Shown: positions 45,301 through 56,796 of the stretch, one piece after another | How the letters are laid out: every line of letters begins with the position of its first letter | Position numbering within the stretch: position 1 is the first letter of the stretch | Assembly: GCA_933207985.1 (NCBI GenBank) | Contig: OW240921.1 | Coordinates: forward strand, 114,115,492 to 114,179,491 | Source: Pelobates cultripes | Taxonomy: Eukaryota; Chordata; Amphibia; Anura; Pelobatidae | Length of the DNA stretch: 64,000 nucleotides | Direction: 5' to 3' | Program-made: the position numbers and the translations under genes | Notes under the pieces: model-generated | The model's database searches: none | Seen by the model: only the letters and a program-made list of their open reading frames with translations | Told to the model about the DNA's origin: nothing

Positions 45301-45662
45301 GTTTTCTTGTTTTTTAATTATTTAATTGCTAGAGATATATATGTAACCATAATCCCCCAGAACACTGTATCTTGAGAAAGCTCGTTTGAATGAGCAAAAC
45401 GCGTAGATCGTGTTTCTGGCGGGATTTTTGAATTTGGAGAGACTGCAGTAAGATTGGTTAGTTGGCTTCTCAGTGAGGATCGATCCGAGTGCACAGGACC
45501 GGTCTGGAAATAACACCCACGGAGCGGTAACTTTATATTCACCAACCAATATTCTGCATTTCTACGTTTTTATTGTGAACCTTAGAAATAAGTTTCACCA
45601 CTTTTAATTGTAAGAGTTCCTCTTATGGGGGGATTACCGTATGGGAAATAAAGTATTGTAAC
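45301..45662 (+). mobile_element. Short element with plus-strand hammerhead-like motif
   Basis: This segment replaces the LINE sequence found in copy 2. At 45369-45408 it reads ATC-TTGAGAA-A-GCTC-GTTTGAAT-GAGC-AAAA-CGCGTA-GAT: stem I (ATC/GAT) and stem II (GCTC/GAGC) pair, while GAAA is AAAA. It is probably another PLE-type terminus in the opposite orientation. Confidence 0.4.
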
Positions 45663-46354
45663 TGTATCACGCTATGTTACAGAAAAAGGATAAAAAGGTT
45701 AGCGCTAATAATAAAAATATAGGATAAAAGGCAGCGGCCTTATAGGGGGTCACCCTCTGACCCTCTACAGTAAGGATATATACAAGAACAAAGAACAAGG
45801 CTGCGCCAAAGTGATTAAAACTAGTCCAAGTAAAATAATAGAATGTTGGATAGAAATGTACTCAAATAAAAGAAGTCCCAATAGTAGATGGTGTCTTTAA
45901 CTGATATGATGTCTTCCTTTTTATGGTGGTAGTCGTCCGTCTCACGATATGAAAGACACAATGAGAGAGAGCCAATAGTGCAGAGTGTATAAATAAGTGG
46001 ATAAAATTAAAATATAAATTACACACTCACATTTCCATGAGCTAGGACTAGCTCTAGTATGGTGGGCATACGGCGGATAACCCTCCGCTTATTGGGGTGC
46101 TTGTCCTCCTGGAGAGTCCTGGTGTCCAATTCTCAGGGAAAGAAAATAAAAACAGCCAATAGTGCTCTCTGGTGAGGTAGTTGGTAAAAGGAATAAAAAT
46201 AAATAAAATATACTCACAAGTAGAGTGCAAGTCAATCTGCACTCTGTTTTTCGCTTGGGTGGTATAATCCCCACCTTAGGATATGCCAGGAACAGTAAAT
46301 GAAGTAGAAGTAATAATAAATGTAAAATTATTTATTAGTACAATATATTAAAAA

Positions 46355-46393
46355 CCAATAACGCGTTTCGCCATAGAGGCTTTATCAAATTGG
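46355..46393 (-). ncRNA. Hammerhead-ribozyme-like fold in PLE C
   Basis: Minus strand: CCAAT (stem I), TTGATAA, A, GCC-TCTAT-GGC (stem II), GAAA, CGCGTT, ATTGG (stem I). Relative to PLE A both stems change on both sides (CCAT/ATGG to CCAAT/ATTGG; GTC/GAC to GCC/GGC), which keeps pairing. Confidence 0.6.
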
Positions 46394-46621
46394 AGTAGTA
46401 TAAGTACCTGGCAAATAAAGAGTATTTATAGCTAATACAAACATTTAAAATTGGCGCCAAAAAATGATCAACCAATGAGAATAGTCCAAAATGTAAATAA
46501 AGAGTTTACATACAAAAGATAAAAATTGGTATAAAATATGAGTGTATATAAACATAAGATGGTAAGTATGTAAAAGTAAATCAAAAACGAGCATTAATTT
46601 ATATAAAAAGAAGGGTTAAAT

Positions 46622-46692
46622 GAAATGTGCATTTTCGTGCGTGTCACGTGACCCGCAATGCACCATGGGACACGCACGAAAATGCACATTTC
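46622..46692. repeat. 24-bp inverted repeat ending exactly at the gap
   Basis: Arms 46622-46645 and 46669-46692 (GAAATGTGCATTTTCG...) are perfect reverse complements around a 23-base loop. The contig ends on the last base of the arm. Confidence 0.9.
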
Positions 46693-46792
46693 NNNNNNNN
46701 NNNNNNNNNNNNNNNNNNNNNNNNNNNNNNNNNNNNNNNNNNNNNNNNNNNNNNNNNNNNNNNNNNNNNNNNNNNNNNNNNNNNNNNNNNNN
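46693..46792. other. Assembly gap (100 N), doubtful join
   Basis: PLE terminus with a foldback on the left, unrelated DNA on the right; nothing confirms adjacency. Confidence 0.99.
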
Positions 46793-47745
46793 ATGCCTAA
46801 TGAAGTCTATATACTACAATGCCGTAACAGGTCGAGGATTTGGTAACGCCACACATTTATTTAATTACTGGGTTTCCTGTACATTGAAGAAACATTCTGC
46901 AACAAAATATTCTCTCTAATGAATTTACTAATGGGAAAAAATCCTCTATTAGTTTATTGATACCATTTATCAACTGAAATGAAATAACATTGGAATGTTC
47001 TCGGTCTCATTTAGTCTTTCCCTTCTTAGTAAATGTATGATTAAATCTATTTTATCATCATGTTGGAAGTATGTTTAGATATGTTATTTTTCCCAGCAAA
47101 TGAACGATGAATGGGTTTATTGTAGTGACAGTATAATTTACCTTGATTAATAGGAAAATAGACTGATCCTAAATATTTGCCCGGACCACTCAAAACTCTA
47201 CGTCGTGTTTGGCTCTGTTAATTTGTGGTCTGTGAAATGTGCTTGTTTTTTTTCTCACTATGTATTTTCGGTTCATTAGTATGCTACACTTTTCATTATG
47301 GAATACATTAATCCTCCCGGACACATAATATAAGTCAGAGGAAAACACTAAAGACACAGTATTGCAAATTCTCTGCAGGTTTTTAATGCAGGCTAGGCAA
47401 GTCTGGGCAAGGTGCCTTATTCATTTGTCTGCAGCATGGCTAACTGTACTTTCATTATCTAAAACACAGGTTCTATGTGCTATTGTCTAAGATTTACTTA
47501 CTTTTAACCCTCTGGACACCAGGGGGCAGTGCTCGATCCTCACATACAGGCACAGGAAGTTTAAAAACGTCACTTTAAAAAGATATTAATCAATTCATTG
47601 TTGTTAACATAATTGGGCCATTTTATTCTATTGAGGCAAGGACATTGCTAGGTGGCAAACATGCCTGGGACTTCAGCCTAAGGGAAAATTGTGTGACCTG
47701 TCTAATAAATTGACTTAATCCCCTCCCAAGACCAGACCCTGTACC
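46793..47745. other. No recognised feature
   Basis: AT-rich DNA without supported ORFs. It has no second copy in this window. Confidence 0.6.
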
Positions 47746-47749
47746 AGCA

Positions 47750-47866
47750 GTAGGCAAGCTTCGGCACTCCAGATGTTATGGACTACATCTCTCCTAATGC
47801 TTTGCCAGCATTATGGCTATAAGAGCATTATGGGAGATGTAGTCCACAAGCGTTGCATACCCCTGC
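47750..47866. mobile_element. Palindromic MITE, diverged third copy
   Basis: Same family as 11196-11310: GTAGGCAAGC..., inner arms TGGACTACATCTC and GAGATGTAGTCCAC, right end GCATACCCCTGCC. Confidence 0.55.
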
Positions 47867-48185
47867 CCTGCCCAATGTCATGCTCTATGCCCGCGTTTCC
47901 CAATTGGTGTTCTGCGGAACCCTGTGGTTCCGCCAAAAGTTTAAAAAACAAAAAAGGCGCGGGCGGCGAGGGAGTGGTAAGCAGTGATCTCCCTGCTCAG
48001 CTCCCTGGCGCACACAGCAGTGATGCTGGAGCCCGAATATGACGTCACAGAGAGAACTGATCAGGGAGATCACTGCTCCCTTGCCGCCCACACGCCAGCC
48101 GCTCAGCAGCACCACTGGACCCCAGGGACTCCATGCCAGCACTCCTAAAGGTAAGGGGGCTGAGTGAAGTAAAATGTAAAAAAAA
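47867..48185. other. GC-rich stretch, probable old repeat
   Basis: Contains GTTTCCCAATTGGTGTTCTG and GTTCCGCC words that resemble hAT-type ends, and an inverted pair around the GATCTCCCTG word. I cannot set boundaries. Confidence 0.35.
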
Positions 48186-48189
48186 ATAA

Positions 48190-49170
48190 AAAATTGTATG
48201 TGTGTCTGTTAGGGAGTTTGTATGTGTTTGTGTGTCTGTCAAAGAGTATATGTATGTTTGTCAGTGAGAGTGGATGTGTGCTTGTCAGTGAGTGTGTGAG
48301 AGTGTATGTGTTTGTCAGTGAGAATGTAGCTGTTCTTGTCAGTGAGAATGTGTATGTGTGTTTGTCAGTGAGAGTGTATGTGTGTCTGTCAAAGAGTATG
48401 TGTGTTTGTTAGTGAGAGTGTATGTGTGACTGTCAAAGAGTATGTGTGTCTGAGTGTGTCAGTGTGTATATCTGTGTGTCATGGTTTGTGTATGTGTTAC
48501 TGTGTGTATCTAAGTGTGTGTGTGTGTGTGCCAGTGTGTATCAGTGTGTTTGTATGAGCCTGTGTGTGTGTGTATCTGAGTGTGTCAGTGTGTGTATGTG
48601 CCAGTGTGTATCTGTGGGTGCAAGTGCGTGTATATGTTACTGTCTGTATCTGAGTGTGTGTGTGTATTTTTGAGTCAATATGTGTGTGTCAGTGTGTGAA
48701 TGAGTGTGTCAAGGTGTGTGTCAGTGTGTATCTGTGTGCCACTATGTGCCAGTGTGTGTGTGTGTGTATCTGTGTGTCAGATACACACTGACACAGAGAT
48801 ACACATACTGGCACATACAAACACAGATATACACACCTTGACACACACTGGCACATACAAACACAGATACACACACTTTGAAACATAGGTACACACACCT
48901 TGACACACAGATACACACACACACAGATGCACACTGTGTGTTAAGGTGTGTGTATCTGTGTCAGTGTGTGTGTGTATCTGTGGGTCACACCGGCACATAC
49001 AAACACAGATACACACACCTTGATACACAGACACATACAAACACAGATACACACACTTTGACACACAGATACACACAACTTGGCACACAGATAGCTACAT
49101 ACATACATACATACACACACATACAGATACACACTGTGTGTCAAGGTGTGTGTATCTGTGTGCCACTATG
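48190..49170. repeat. GT/CA microsatellite that reverses strand
   Basis: From 48190 to ~48778 the strand is GTGTGT-rich (GTGTCAGTGTGTAT, TGTCAGTGAG words); from ~48779 it is the complement (ACACACTGACACAGATACAC), and it flips back at ~48930, ~48990 and ~49130. All ORFs here are Cys/Val or Thr/His artefacts. Confidence 0.9.
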
Positions 49171-49177
49171 TACCAGT

Positions 49178-50325
49178 CAGTGGCGGATCCAGAGCCTGAT
49201 CTCGGGAGGGGCACTTGTAGATTATTTAAAGAAATAATCCAGACACAATAACTACTACAGCTCAGTGTAGTGGTTATGGTGTCAATAGTGCAGGGACCCC
49301 CTCCTAGTAAGTAGTCAAACCGTTTAAGAACAGTTTGACAACTTACCTGAGGTCTGCTGGGAAATGGGGCGGTAGTAGGGCATAGGAGCAGTGGTGTGTG
49401 TGTGGTGCAATGTGTAAGGGGTGCAGTGTGTGTGTGAGGGGGACAGTGTGTGAGCAGTGTGTGTGTGTGTGTGTGAAGGTTGTAGTGTGTGAGTAGGGGG
49501 GGCAGTGTATGTCAGGGATGCAGTGTATGTGTGGGACAGTATGTGTGTGTAACAGTTGCAGTGTGTGTGTGAATGTGGGCAATGTGTGTGTATGGGGCGG
49601 CAGTGTATGGGGGCAGTGTGTGTGTATGCGGGGCAGTATGTGTGTATGAGGGCAGTATGTGTATGGGGGGGCAGTATGTGTGTATGGGGGGGCACCATGG
49701 GGGGCAGTATGTGTGTATGGGGGGGCAGCATGGGGGCAGTATGTGTGTATGGGGGGCAGCATGGGGCAGTATGTGTGTATGGGGGGCAGGGGGCAGTATG
49801 TGTGTATGGGGGGAAGCATGGGGGCAATGTATATGTGTGTGTGTTAAGGGTAGGGGGGGCTTTTTTTTATAATATATATTTTTAAATATTTAATTTTTAA
49901 AAAAATATATATCCTATGTCCCCCCTCCCTTCTTACCTTTATGGAGGAGGAGGGGGGACATATTTTCATCCCTGGTGGTCCCAGTGGTGATTCCCTGGTG
50001 GTCCCAGTGGTTACAGTGAACTCTAGCCCGCGCTCCCGGGCTAGAGTTCACTCTCGCGAGATTTGGAGCGTTGGCAACGCTCCAAATCTCGCGAGAGGAG
50101 GACCCGGAGGAGCTGCAGACTGAGCTCCCGGGTCCTCCCTCTCCCTCCCCTGCCGGCTGTCAGCACAGTGCCTGCGGACCGGGGAGGGAGATCTCCGATC
50201 TCCCCTCCGGTCCGCAGGCACATTGCAGGGCTAGCACCTGCATGTGCTGCTGGCAGGGGAGGGAGACCGGCGGATTTCTCGGGGGGGGCAATTGCCCCGT
50301 TGCCCCCCCCCTGGATCCGCCAGTG
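49178..50325. mobile_element. hAT-type element with satellite and hairpin interior
   Basis: Ends CAGTGGCGGATCCAG and CTGGATCCGCCAGTG are inverted repeats with one mismatch. GTCTAGTA follows the right end and also occurs at 36711-36718, where the uninterrupted copy continues; the left flank is different, so the expected second half of the target duplication is missing. The interior has a ~30-bp minisatellite (49570-49830, GGGGCAGTATGTGTGTATGG) and nested hairpins (50016-50240). Confidence 0.65.
50016..50097. repeat. Two adjacent perfect hairpins
   Basis: First stem GTGAACTCTAGCCCG (50016-50030) with its complement at 50037-50051. Second stem 50051-50073 with complement 50075-50097: 23 perfect pairs around one base, beginning CTCTCGCGAGATTTGG. 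Shorter stems follow at 50100-50136 and 50168-50221. Confidence 0.9.
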
Positions 50326-52082
50326 GTCTAGTATATAGATTGTACATTTTGCCAATACATTTTTAACATGCTTGAGAACATATGCTGAACTAAAGGTTAT
50401 AACAATAACAATTTGTGCCTAGTCACCTGGGAGGTTGATCGTGAGCATGTATATCAAATATATAAAACTGGTGATATAGGCTGCTTAGAAATAATAAACA
50501 GGCCAGGCTGCCCGTTTAGTGTAGAATGCAGTGTACTAGATCCAGCATGTTGTCAAACATGGCAAGAGCGCTGTTAGTGCACCTCTGTGTGCAGTGTCAG
50601 TGTGGAAGATATGCTGCTGTGTTGTTATGCAAAGCATGGAGATTTGCAGCAGAGACAGCAGTGAACACATTACCTTCTATGCAGGACATGCCAAATCATA
50701 AAATAATCTAAGATAACAATATAAATGTTAAGCATCAACATGAGCCTGACAGGTAGGAAAAGTCAGAGGAGAGACACAGAGGGAAAGCATTGCATTTGTG
50801 GTAAAGCACTGCTGTGGTGAGGCAAAGCAATGCGGTAGGTTTACAGGCAATATATTTTAGACATGCAAATTACTGACTGGAATGAGCGAGTAGGTAAGTC
50901 AGTTCGCAGGTAGCCATTAGTATTAGCTCCTAATAAATCATGCTAGGCTGTATATGCATAAAACAGTGCTAGCTGGGCTTAGATTTAGATAGGGTTAGCT
51001 AGCAACACTTTGCGGTTTGGGTAAATACATGCAGGCAATAAAGTTAAAGGTTTAGCAAGGGGTGACATGGTATTAGCTCAAAGATTGGTACTTTAAGTTT
51101 AGTTGGTGTGCAGGGTGTGTAAAGAAGTCCTGCTGTAACGAGCTATGCTCGGCAGACCCTATTCCGCTGCCCATGCTTATCCGATCCCCTCTGGGTGCCA
51201 GACGCAGTCCTTGAGAGCTCTCCTGAGTATCCTGCTTTTCTGCGTCTCGGCGGGGCGGTGTGGGCTTCTGTGTCCGAGTGTCAGATGAGGTGACCTGTTT
51301 GCTTCTCGGGCTCGTGTCCGCCGTGGGGCTGGATTCTGCAGTGATCTGTACCTCGGCGTTGTCGGGAAGGATGAACGGGCCTGGCGGGTTTTGACTCTCC
51401 GCTGTGCCCTGCGTCTGTTGTGGTGTCTCCTGTCTGTTTTCGCCCTTTTGCGCTGGGGTCGTTGTAGCTTTGCCTGCCGTGTTAATTATGCCCTGCTGAG
51501 CCTTCTTTCTGGTTGGAGGCAGTGTCTTCGCAGGGAAGCTGTTTGCCTGTGTTGAGATGAGCGGTTGCGTTCTGGCCTCCAGTTTGTGCCAGAAGTTGGC
51601 AAAGATTGCTTCCAGCCTATGTAGGACCTCTAGTTGTGGGTCTATAGGCTCGGGGAGACATGAGACATCCGCCATTTTGGGTGTCGCGTCGTGTAGCATG
51701 CATGTCGGCGCTGTTCCCCCTTGCACTCTCTCTGTACCAGGTTCGCCTCCCTGGTATGGACCGCGATCACCCCCGACGGTCCAGGGGGGGGAGTAACGGG
51801 GCTCCCGCTCGTGATGTGTCGGCATCCCGCCGGACTGGGAGATCGGCCACCTCTCCCGCTCGACGGGCCCCAGGCCTCATGTCACAAGTCGGTTGGCCAG
51901 CTGACCCCAGACGATTCGCTGCCCCCAGTGTTGTTTTTTTGTGCCCTTTTGTGGGTCGAGTAGGTCTGTTTGGGTTGCCAATTTTGAGTTATTTAGGACC
52001 AGCAATAGCTTTATTTGCCTTGTTGTCTGGGGAGCTCTGCAGTAGCACGTCTGTCTTCCATGCTGGTCAGGCCCCGCCCCCC
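50326..52082 (-). mobile_element. L1/Tx1-type retroposon, second copy (3' end lost)
   Basis: Counterpart of 36711-38484, without the 3' tail that is present in copy 1. The ORF1-like frame is open from 51825 to 51073 (250 codons; MLHDATPKMADVSCLPEPI, LHRLEAIFANFWHKLEAR, then Pro/Gln/Ser-rich). It still lacks any enzyme domain. Confidence 0.6.
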
Positions 52083-52167
52083 GAATTTATCTTTTTATAT
52101 CGTTCTTGGCAAATTTTGTTATAAACATTATGTGATGCCATAATTGTGGGAATATAGTAACAAGTGA

Positions 52168-52743
52168 GGGAAAACAACCAAAGTAGAAAACAAAATAGGT
52201 ACCATATATATATACACAAAGGCAAAGGCATACAACCACCCTACAAAAGTGTACCTCACAAACATTTGTTTATTAATTTGTGTTATCTACCGGCCACTGT
52301 ATTTCCAAGGACTGGATGATTCTCTTTTTGATCCACTCGCCAGTGGAGATGAGCCTGCTGTTTGCTTTCTTGATGTAAGCGCAACCTTGAATCAAATTGT
52401 TATAGTTTTATACAATATCACACTATTTGCACTTTTTTTAGTCCTTTGTGGATTCATCTTGCTGGAAAGATTTTCCACCACCTACAGATACCCCTGAGGT
52501 GAGATAAGTGCATACCATTTACATTCTTGTAAGTTTTCCACCTCCTGGAGCTATATCAATATCCATACGTATTTCACCATATGTAGCTTTTTATTTCTAG
52601 ATTCCCACAACTATTTCATCCTGATTCTCAGGTTGTATCTCTTTTGTATATAACTTTGTGTTTCACCATCCTCCACCTAATACTTCCCCTCTGGGGTCGT
52701 AATTTTGTTTGTATTTATCCCTTTTGAAGTGTTTGTGAGGTAC
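52168..52743. repeat. PLE D right terminal region, second copy
   Basis: Counterpart of ~38566-39147, followed by GCTTGTGGAAT at 52744-52754. The main body of PLE D is absent from this contig. Confidence 0.75.
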
Positions 52744-53791
52744 GCTTGTGGAATATATACTGTTATATCAATAAATGGTTATATTACTATTAATAATGAT
52801 AATGATAATTTTAAAATGATTTTAAATGATTTCAATTGCAGCATAAATAACCAACACAAATAAAACTCTATATAAAAAATTTTATTGTTTCATTTTAAAT
52901 TCATTGTTTTCTTAAATTGATTTTATTTTATACTGTTTTGTTTTAAGAGAAAAACAAGTCAAGGATATTGAAATATATGTTTATGAAATGTATGATTTTG
53001 TGATGAAATTGTGAATTAGGTTAGATTGCACACAGGCTGGTAATTTATTTTAGCACCGCTGCATATTAAAAAGAAGCAAAATCCCAATAAAGAGACAAAT
53101 AATCATCTGGTAATGAATAATATGACACGGCTTTGATAACTCAGTATTGCTCCACTTGGTGGAGTCTATAAATATAGGGGAAATGGGCAAAATGTAACAC
53201 TAGCTAAACAAATTATCACAAAGTATCCAGTGACTCTAACACTTTTTTCAACAATGCTGATGAGGAAACTGGCAAATGGAATATGTAGCTACCGTTAACA
53301 GGAGGATATTGAAATTATTATTTGTATCTCACAATGTTCTCCCCAACACTATCTTGTTAGGAAAATTACACACATCCTCACAGTCACATACGCATACACA
53401 TTCATATACAAAGACATTTATATCAGCATATACATACATTCCAATTCACTAGATTGTAAGCTTGTTGAGAAAGGTCCTCACCAACCTATTCTTCTTGTAA
53501 CATTTTGTATTTGTCTCACTTGTTTAATTACCCCTTGTTTATGTTGTAAAGCTCTGCAAAATAACGTTTGGTTATATTAATGCCAACATAGACTGGAAAA
53601 CACATTGATGTACGTACATACATACTCAAACTTGCAAATGGACACATATACACATACAAAGACTCATATACAAATACATTCATATAAGCACACAGGGTTC
53701 ATACACACAAATTATATACATCAACTCTCATTCATATATATACATAAACTTTGCACACACAGAGATTCACAACACATATACATGTACACAC

Positions 53792-54581
53792 TAGACATGT
53801 GAAATTTGCTTCGTTCCGAATGTAAATTTGGACACATTTCGACAATTCGGACGTTCGTGCCGAACTGAACTGAAGTGCCGAAGTGCCGAATTTCAGAAGT
53901 GCTGAATCAAATTGCCGAAGTGCCAAATTTCGGAAGTGCCGAACTGAACCGAAGTGGCGAATTGCTGAGGTGCTAAATTTCGGAAGTACTGAACCAAACC
54001 GAATTGCAGAAATGCCGAATTGTCGAATTGCCGAAGTGCCGAATTTCGGAAGTGACAAAGTGCTTCGGATTTCTGAAAAGTGGCAAAACAAGAGAGGGAG
54101 GGAAAATTACGGGAATAATGACAGGAATCTAACACTAACCCTACCCCTAACCCTGCCCCTAACAACTAACCCTACCCTTACACCTACCCCTAACCCTAGT
54201 AGGGTAAGGAGTAGGGTTAGGGGTAGGTTTGATGTTAGGGGCATGGGGTAGGGTTAGGGGTAGGGTTGGGGGTAGGGTTGGAGGTAGGGTTATGTGAAGG
54301 GTTAGGGGTAGGGATTAGTGTTAGGGAATTGCCAAAGTCCCGAATTGCCGAAGTCCTGTATTGCCGAAGTCCCGAAGTGGCGAATTGGCGAATTGGCGAA
54401 GTCCTGAATTTCGGAAGTGTCGAACCTAACAGATGAGTCGCATTCCCGAATTGGCAAATTCCCGTATTGCCAAAGTCCCGAATTTTGGAAGTGTCAAACT
54501 GAACCGAAGTGCCGAAGTGCCGAAGTGCCGAATTTCAGAAGTGCCGAACTGAACAAAATTTTTTGCCAATGCACATTCCTA
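53792..54581. mobile_element. CCGAA-rich hAT-type MITE, second copy
   Basis: Same ends and telomere-like core (54131-54326) as 40177-41156, without the terminal duplication. Confidence 0.65.
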
Positions 54582-54763
54582 GTAAACACAGAAAGACAAA
54601 GACTCGCACATACACATATTCACATACACGATAACCTTCATATACACACACACTTAATTTTCATTTTTTGGGGAGTGAAGGGATATTTACTTGCAGAAGT
54701 AATTATAATGTATTGTGTATTCTGCATTGAGTATTTGTGTTTAATTAGTGGTTTGACATTAAT

Positions 54764-54805
54764 CTTTGTTCCATGGCCCCAGAGATGTTGGGCCATGGAA
54801 CAAAG
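54764..54805. repeat. 16-bp hairpin, third copy
   Basis: Arms identical to the copies at 3785 and 41339. Confidence 0.85.
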
Positions 54806-54810
54806 CCTTT

Positions 54811-56796
54811 CCATAAAAACCACTGTATCTACTCCAATTCAATGAAACAAGAGATGTAATTACTCAATTCGCCAACTACCACATCAGGACATCAAGAACT
54901 GCTTGTAAATGAAATGAGAAAATATCCTTCCAAAAATAAGAAATGCTCCTTACTAAAGGCATTTGCATATATTTCTTTAGAAACCCGTCAGACCAGAAAG
55001 AAATTTAGCTAATTAACTAAATGCCTTCGAGATAACAACATAAAATTCTTGGGGTTTTCCACTGAAGATCCGGATAAGTTATAAGGAGTAAACATAAAAT
55101 ATTATGGAACCCCAACAACTGAAAGAAAAATTGATAGCATGGGGCGTAATGAAGATTGAGTAATGATGAAGGATATAAGGACCTAGAGACTTTTTTTTTA
55201 AACAATTTTTTAGGGTAAAAGTACCCTTTAGGAAAAATGTTAAGCTTTCTTGCACTCTAATAATGTAATGATATACATAGTCAGTTTAAAATAAGAACTA
55301 ACTATGAATATATAGCACTACACTAAGGTTAATTTGTTAAAATGCACAGCTAATAATTAATGAAGAAACATTATGCCAAAATCTATATTCACACTTAGTA
55401 TTACACCAATTTTTAAGCAATAGTTGATAGAATATATTAAAGGGAATGGAAAGTGAGAAGAAAAGAAAAGAAAGGGAGAAGGAAATTGCTAATAACACTT
55501 ATGACTTATATGGTCAATAATTTTTTTGCACTTTAGGAATTAGATATGGATTGATAATAATATGAATGATCTATAATTCTATTAGATACAGACACGCAAT
55601 TTTCAAATCACAAAGCACACATTGCTTACAAAAATTATATTTTCACAAGTAAGTTTGATAGGTCACGTTATAAAAATGTTTAAGTAAGTGTAAAATTCGA
55701 GATTGCATGTTATTAGAATAATTATATTAGCTTTGGCTTTCGATTTGCTGTATTCTATGCTATAATTAGTAAGCTGAGCTACTTTTTATTGTTTACCATA
55801 TTATCACATATTATGTAATATATGTCATCAAAGTCATATCTGGATAAAGTTGTTCCCTTTCTTTTTTTTTTTGTAATAGTAATAGAAAATTACTCTTAGA
55901 AAAAAATGTTTTAAAAAAGGAGAAAAATGTGCAATGTTGAAAAAATTACCCATATTTGAGGAGTCACAATACCTTGAAATGGAAAAATCCCAAATTAAAA
56001 TAAACTACTCTTTTTATCATAAGATAATACTAATCACAAAATAATTATTTGTATTTTATAAGTTTTTTGTTTATAAAAATTTAGGATACCTTAATTTATA
56101 AGTTTATTATTGGTAAAAATTTGGGATACCTTATTTTATTAATAATTTCCAACCACCAACTCGAATCTCTAATTTTAGCGAATGTTATTTACTAAATTGC
56201 CATGACATAAGACCTGAGTTATTGTATGAAAGATTAACAAGTCTAGTTTATAGACATTTAAATATAATAAATAATTTCTTATAGATATATTTGGATAGGA
56301 CTAATAGCAATCTGCAATTTAGTTTCCATTTAATTCTCGAAGGGGGAAAAAAACTAAGAGGAAAAAGGGGTAATGCTACTCAAGCATGGTTTTATTTAAC
56401 GATCTACAATTAAAGTTATCATAGATACCTCAGATTGAAGCAAAACAAATTCTAACTTTGTTTTAATTATTTATATATGCATTTATTCTGAGTTATTTAT
56501 TTATTTATTTCCTCTCCTCCTCTCTTCTCCATCGGGTCCCTATTGGACTTACTTAATTGTTGCCCTAGTGGAATGGGACATTTATTTTCCTTGTGCCTCA
56601 GGAAGATCCTGTATAACTCTTTCTGGAGCAATGAGGGAGATGGTTTTGTGATTGAAATTTGTAATGTATTGTTTGTTTTATGTACACAGCAGGCCTTTTC
56701 CACTTTATTATTTGATTTGACATTTTTGAGAATGAGAGTGGATGATATTGCTTTTGAAGTCTCTTAAACGTTTATCAATTAATTCACATGGTTTAA
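54811..56796. other. Probable 5' part of the LINE, unreadable
   Basis: Counterpart of 41386-43383. With the part downstream it makes a LINE of about 6.2 kb including a 394-bp MITE, a normal length for L1/Tx1. Confidence 0.35.

Larger units (their letters stand above)
45663..46692 (-). mobile_element. Penelope-like element C, terminal region only
   Basis: Co-linear with the pseudo-LTR of PLE A in many blocks: GGCTGCGC, GCCAATAGTGC, CCGCTTAT, TCCCCACCTT, ACGCGTTTCG, GGCGCCAAAAA, CACGTGAC, CGCAATG. It is a different subfamily with maybe 60-70% similarity by eye. It runs into the gap before any coding part. Confidence 0.7.

Noticed and set aside
48194..49827. Many Cys/Val/Ser and Thr/His/Pro-rich ORFs
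   Set aside because: All are translations of GT/CA or GGGGCAGTATGTGT repeats and overlap on both strands.
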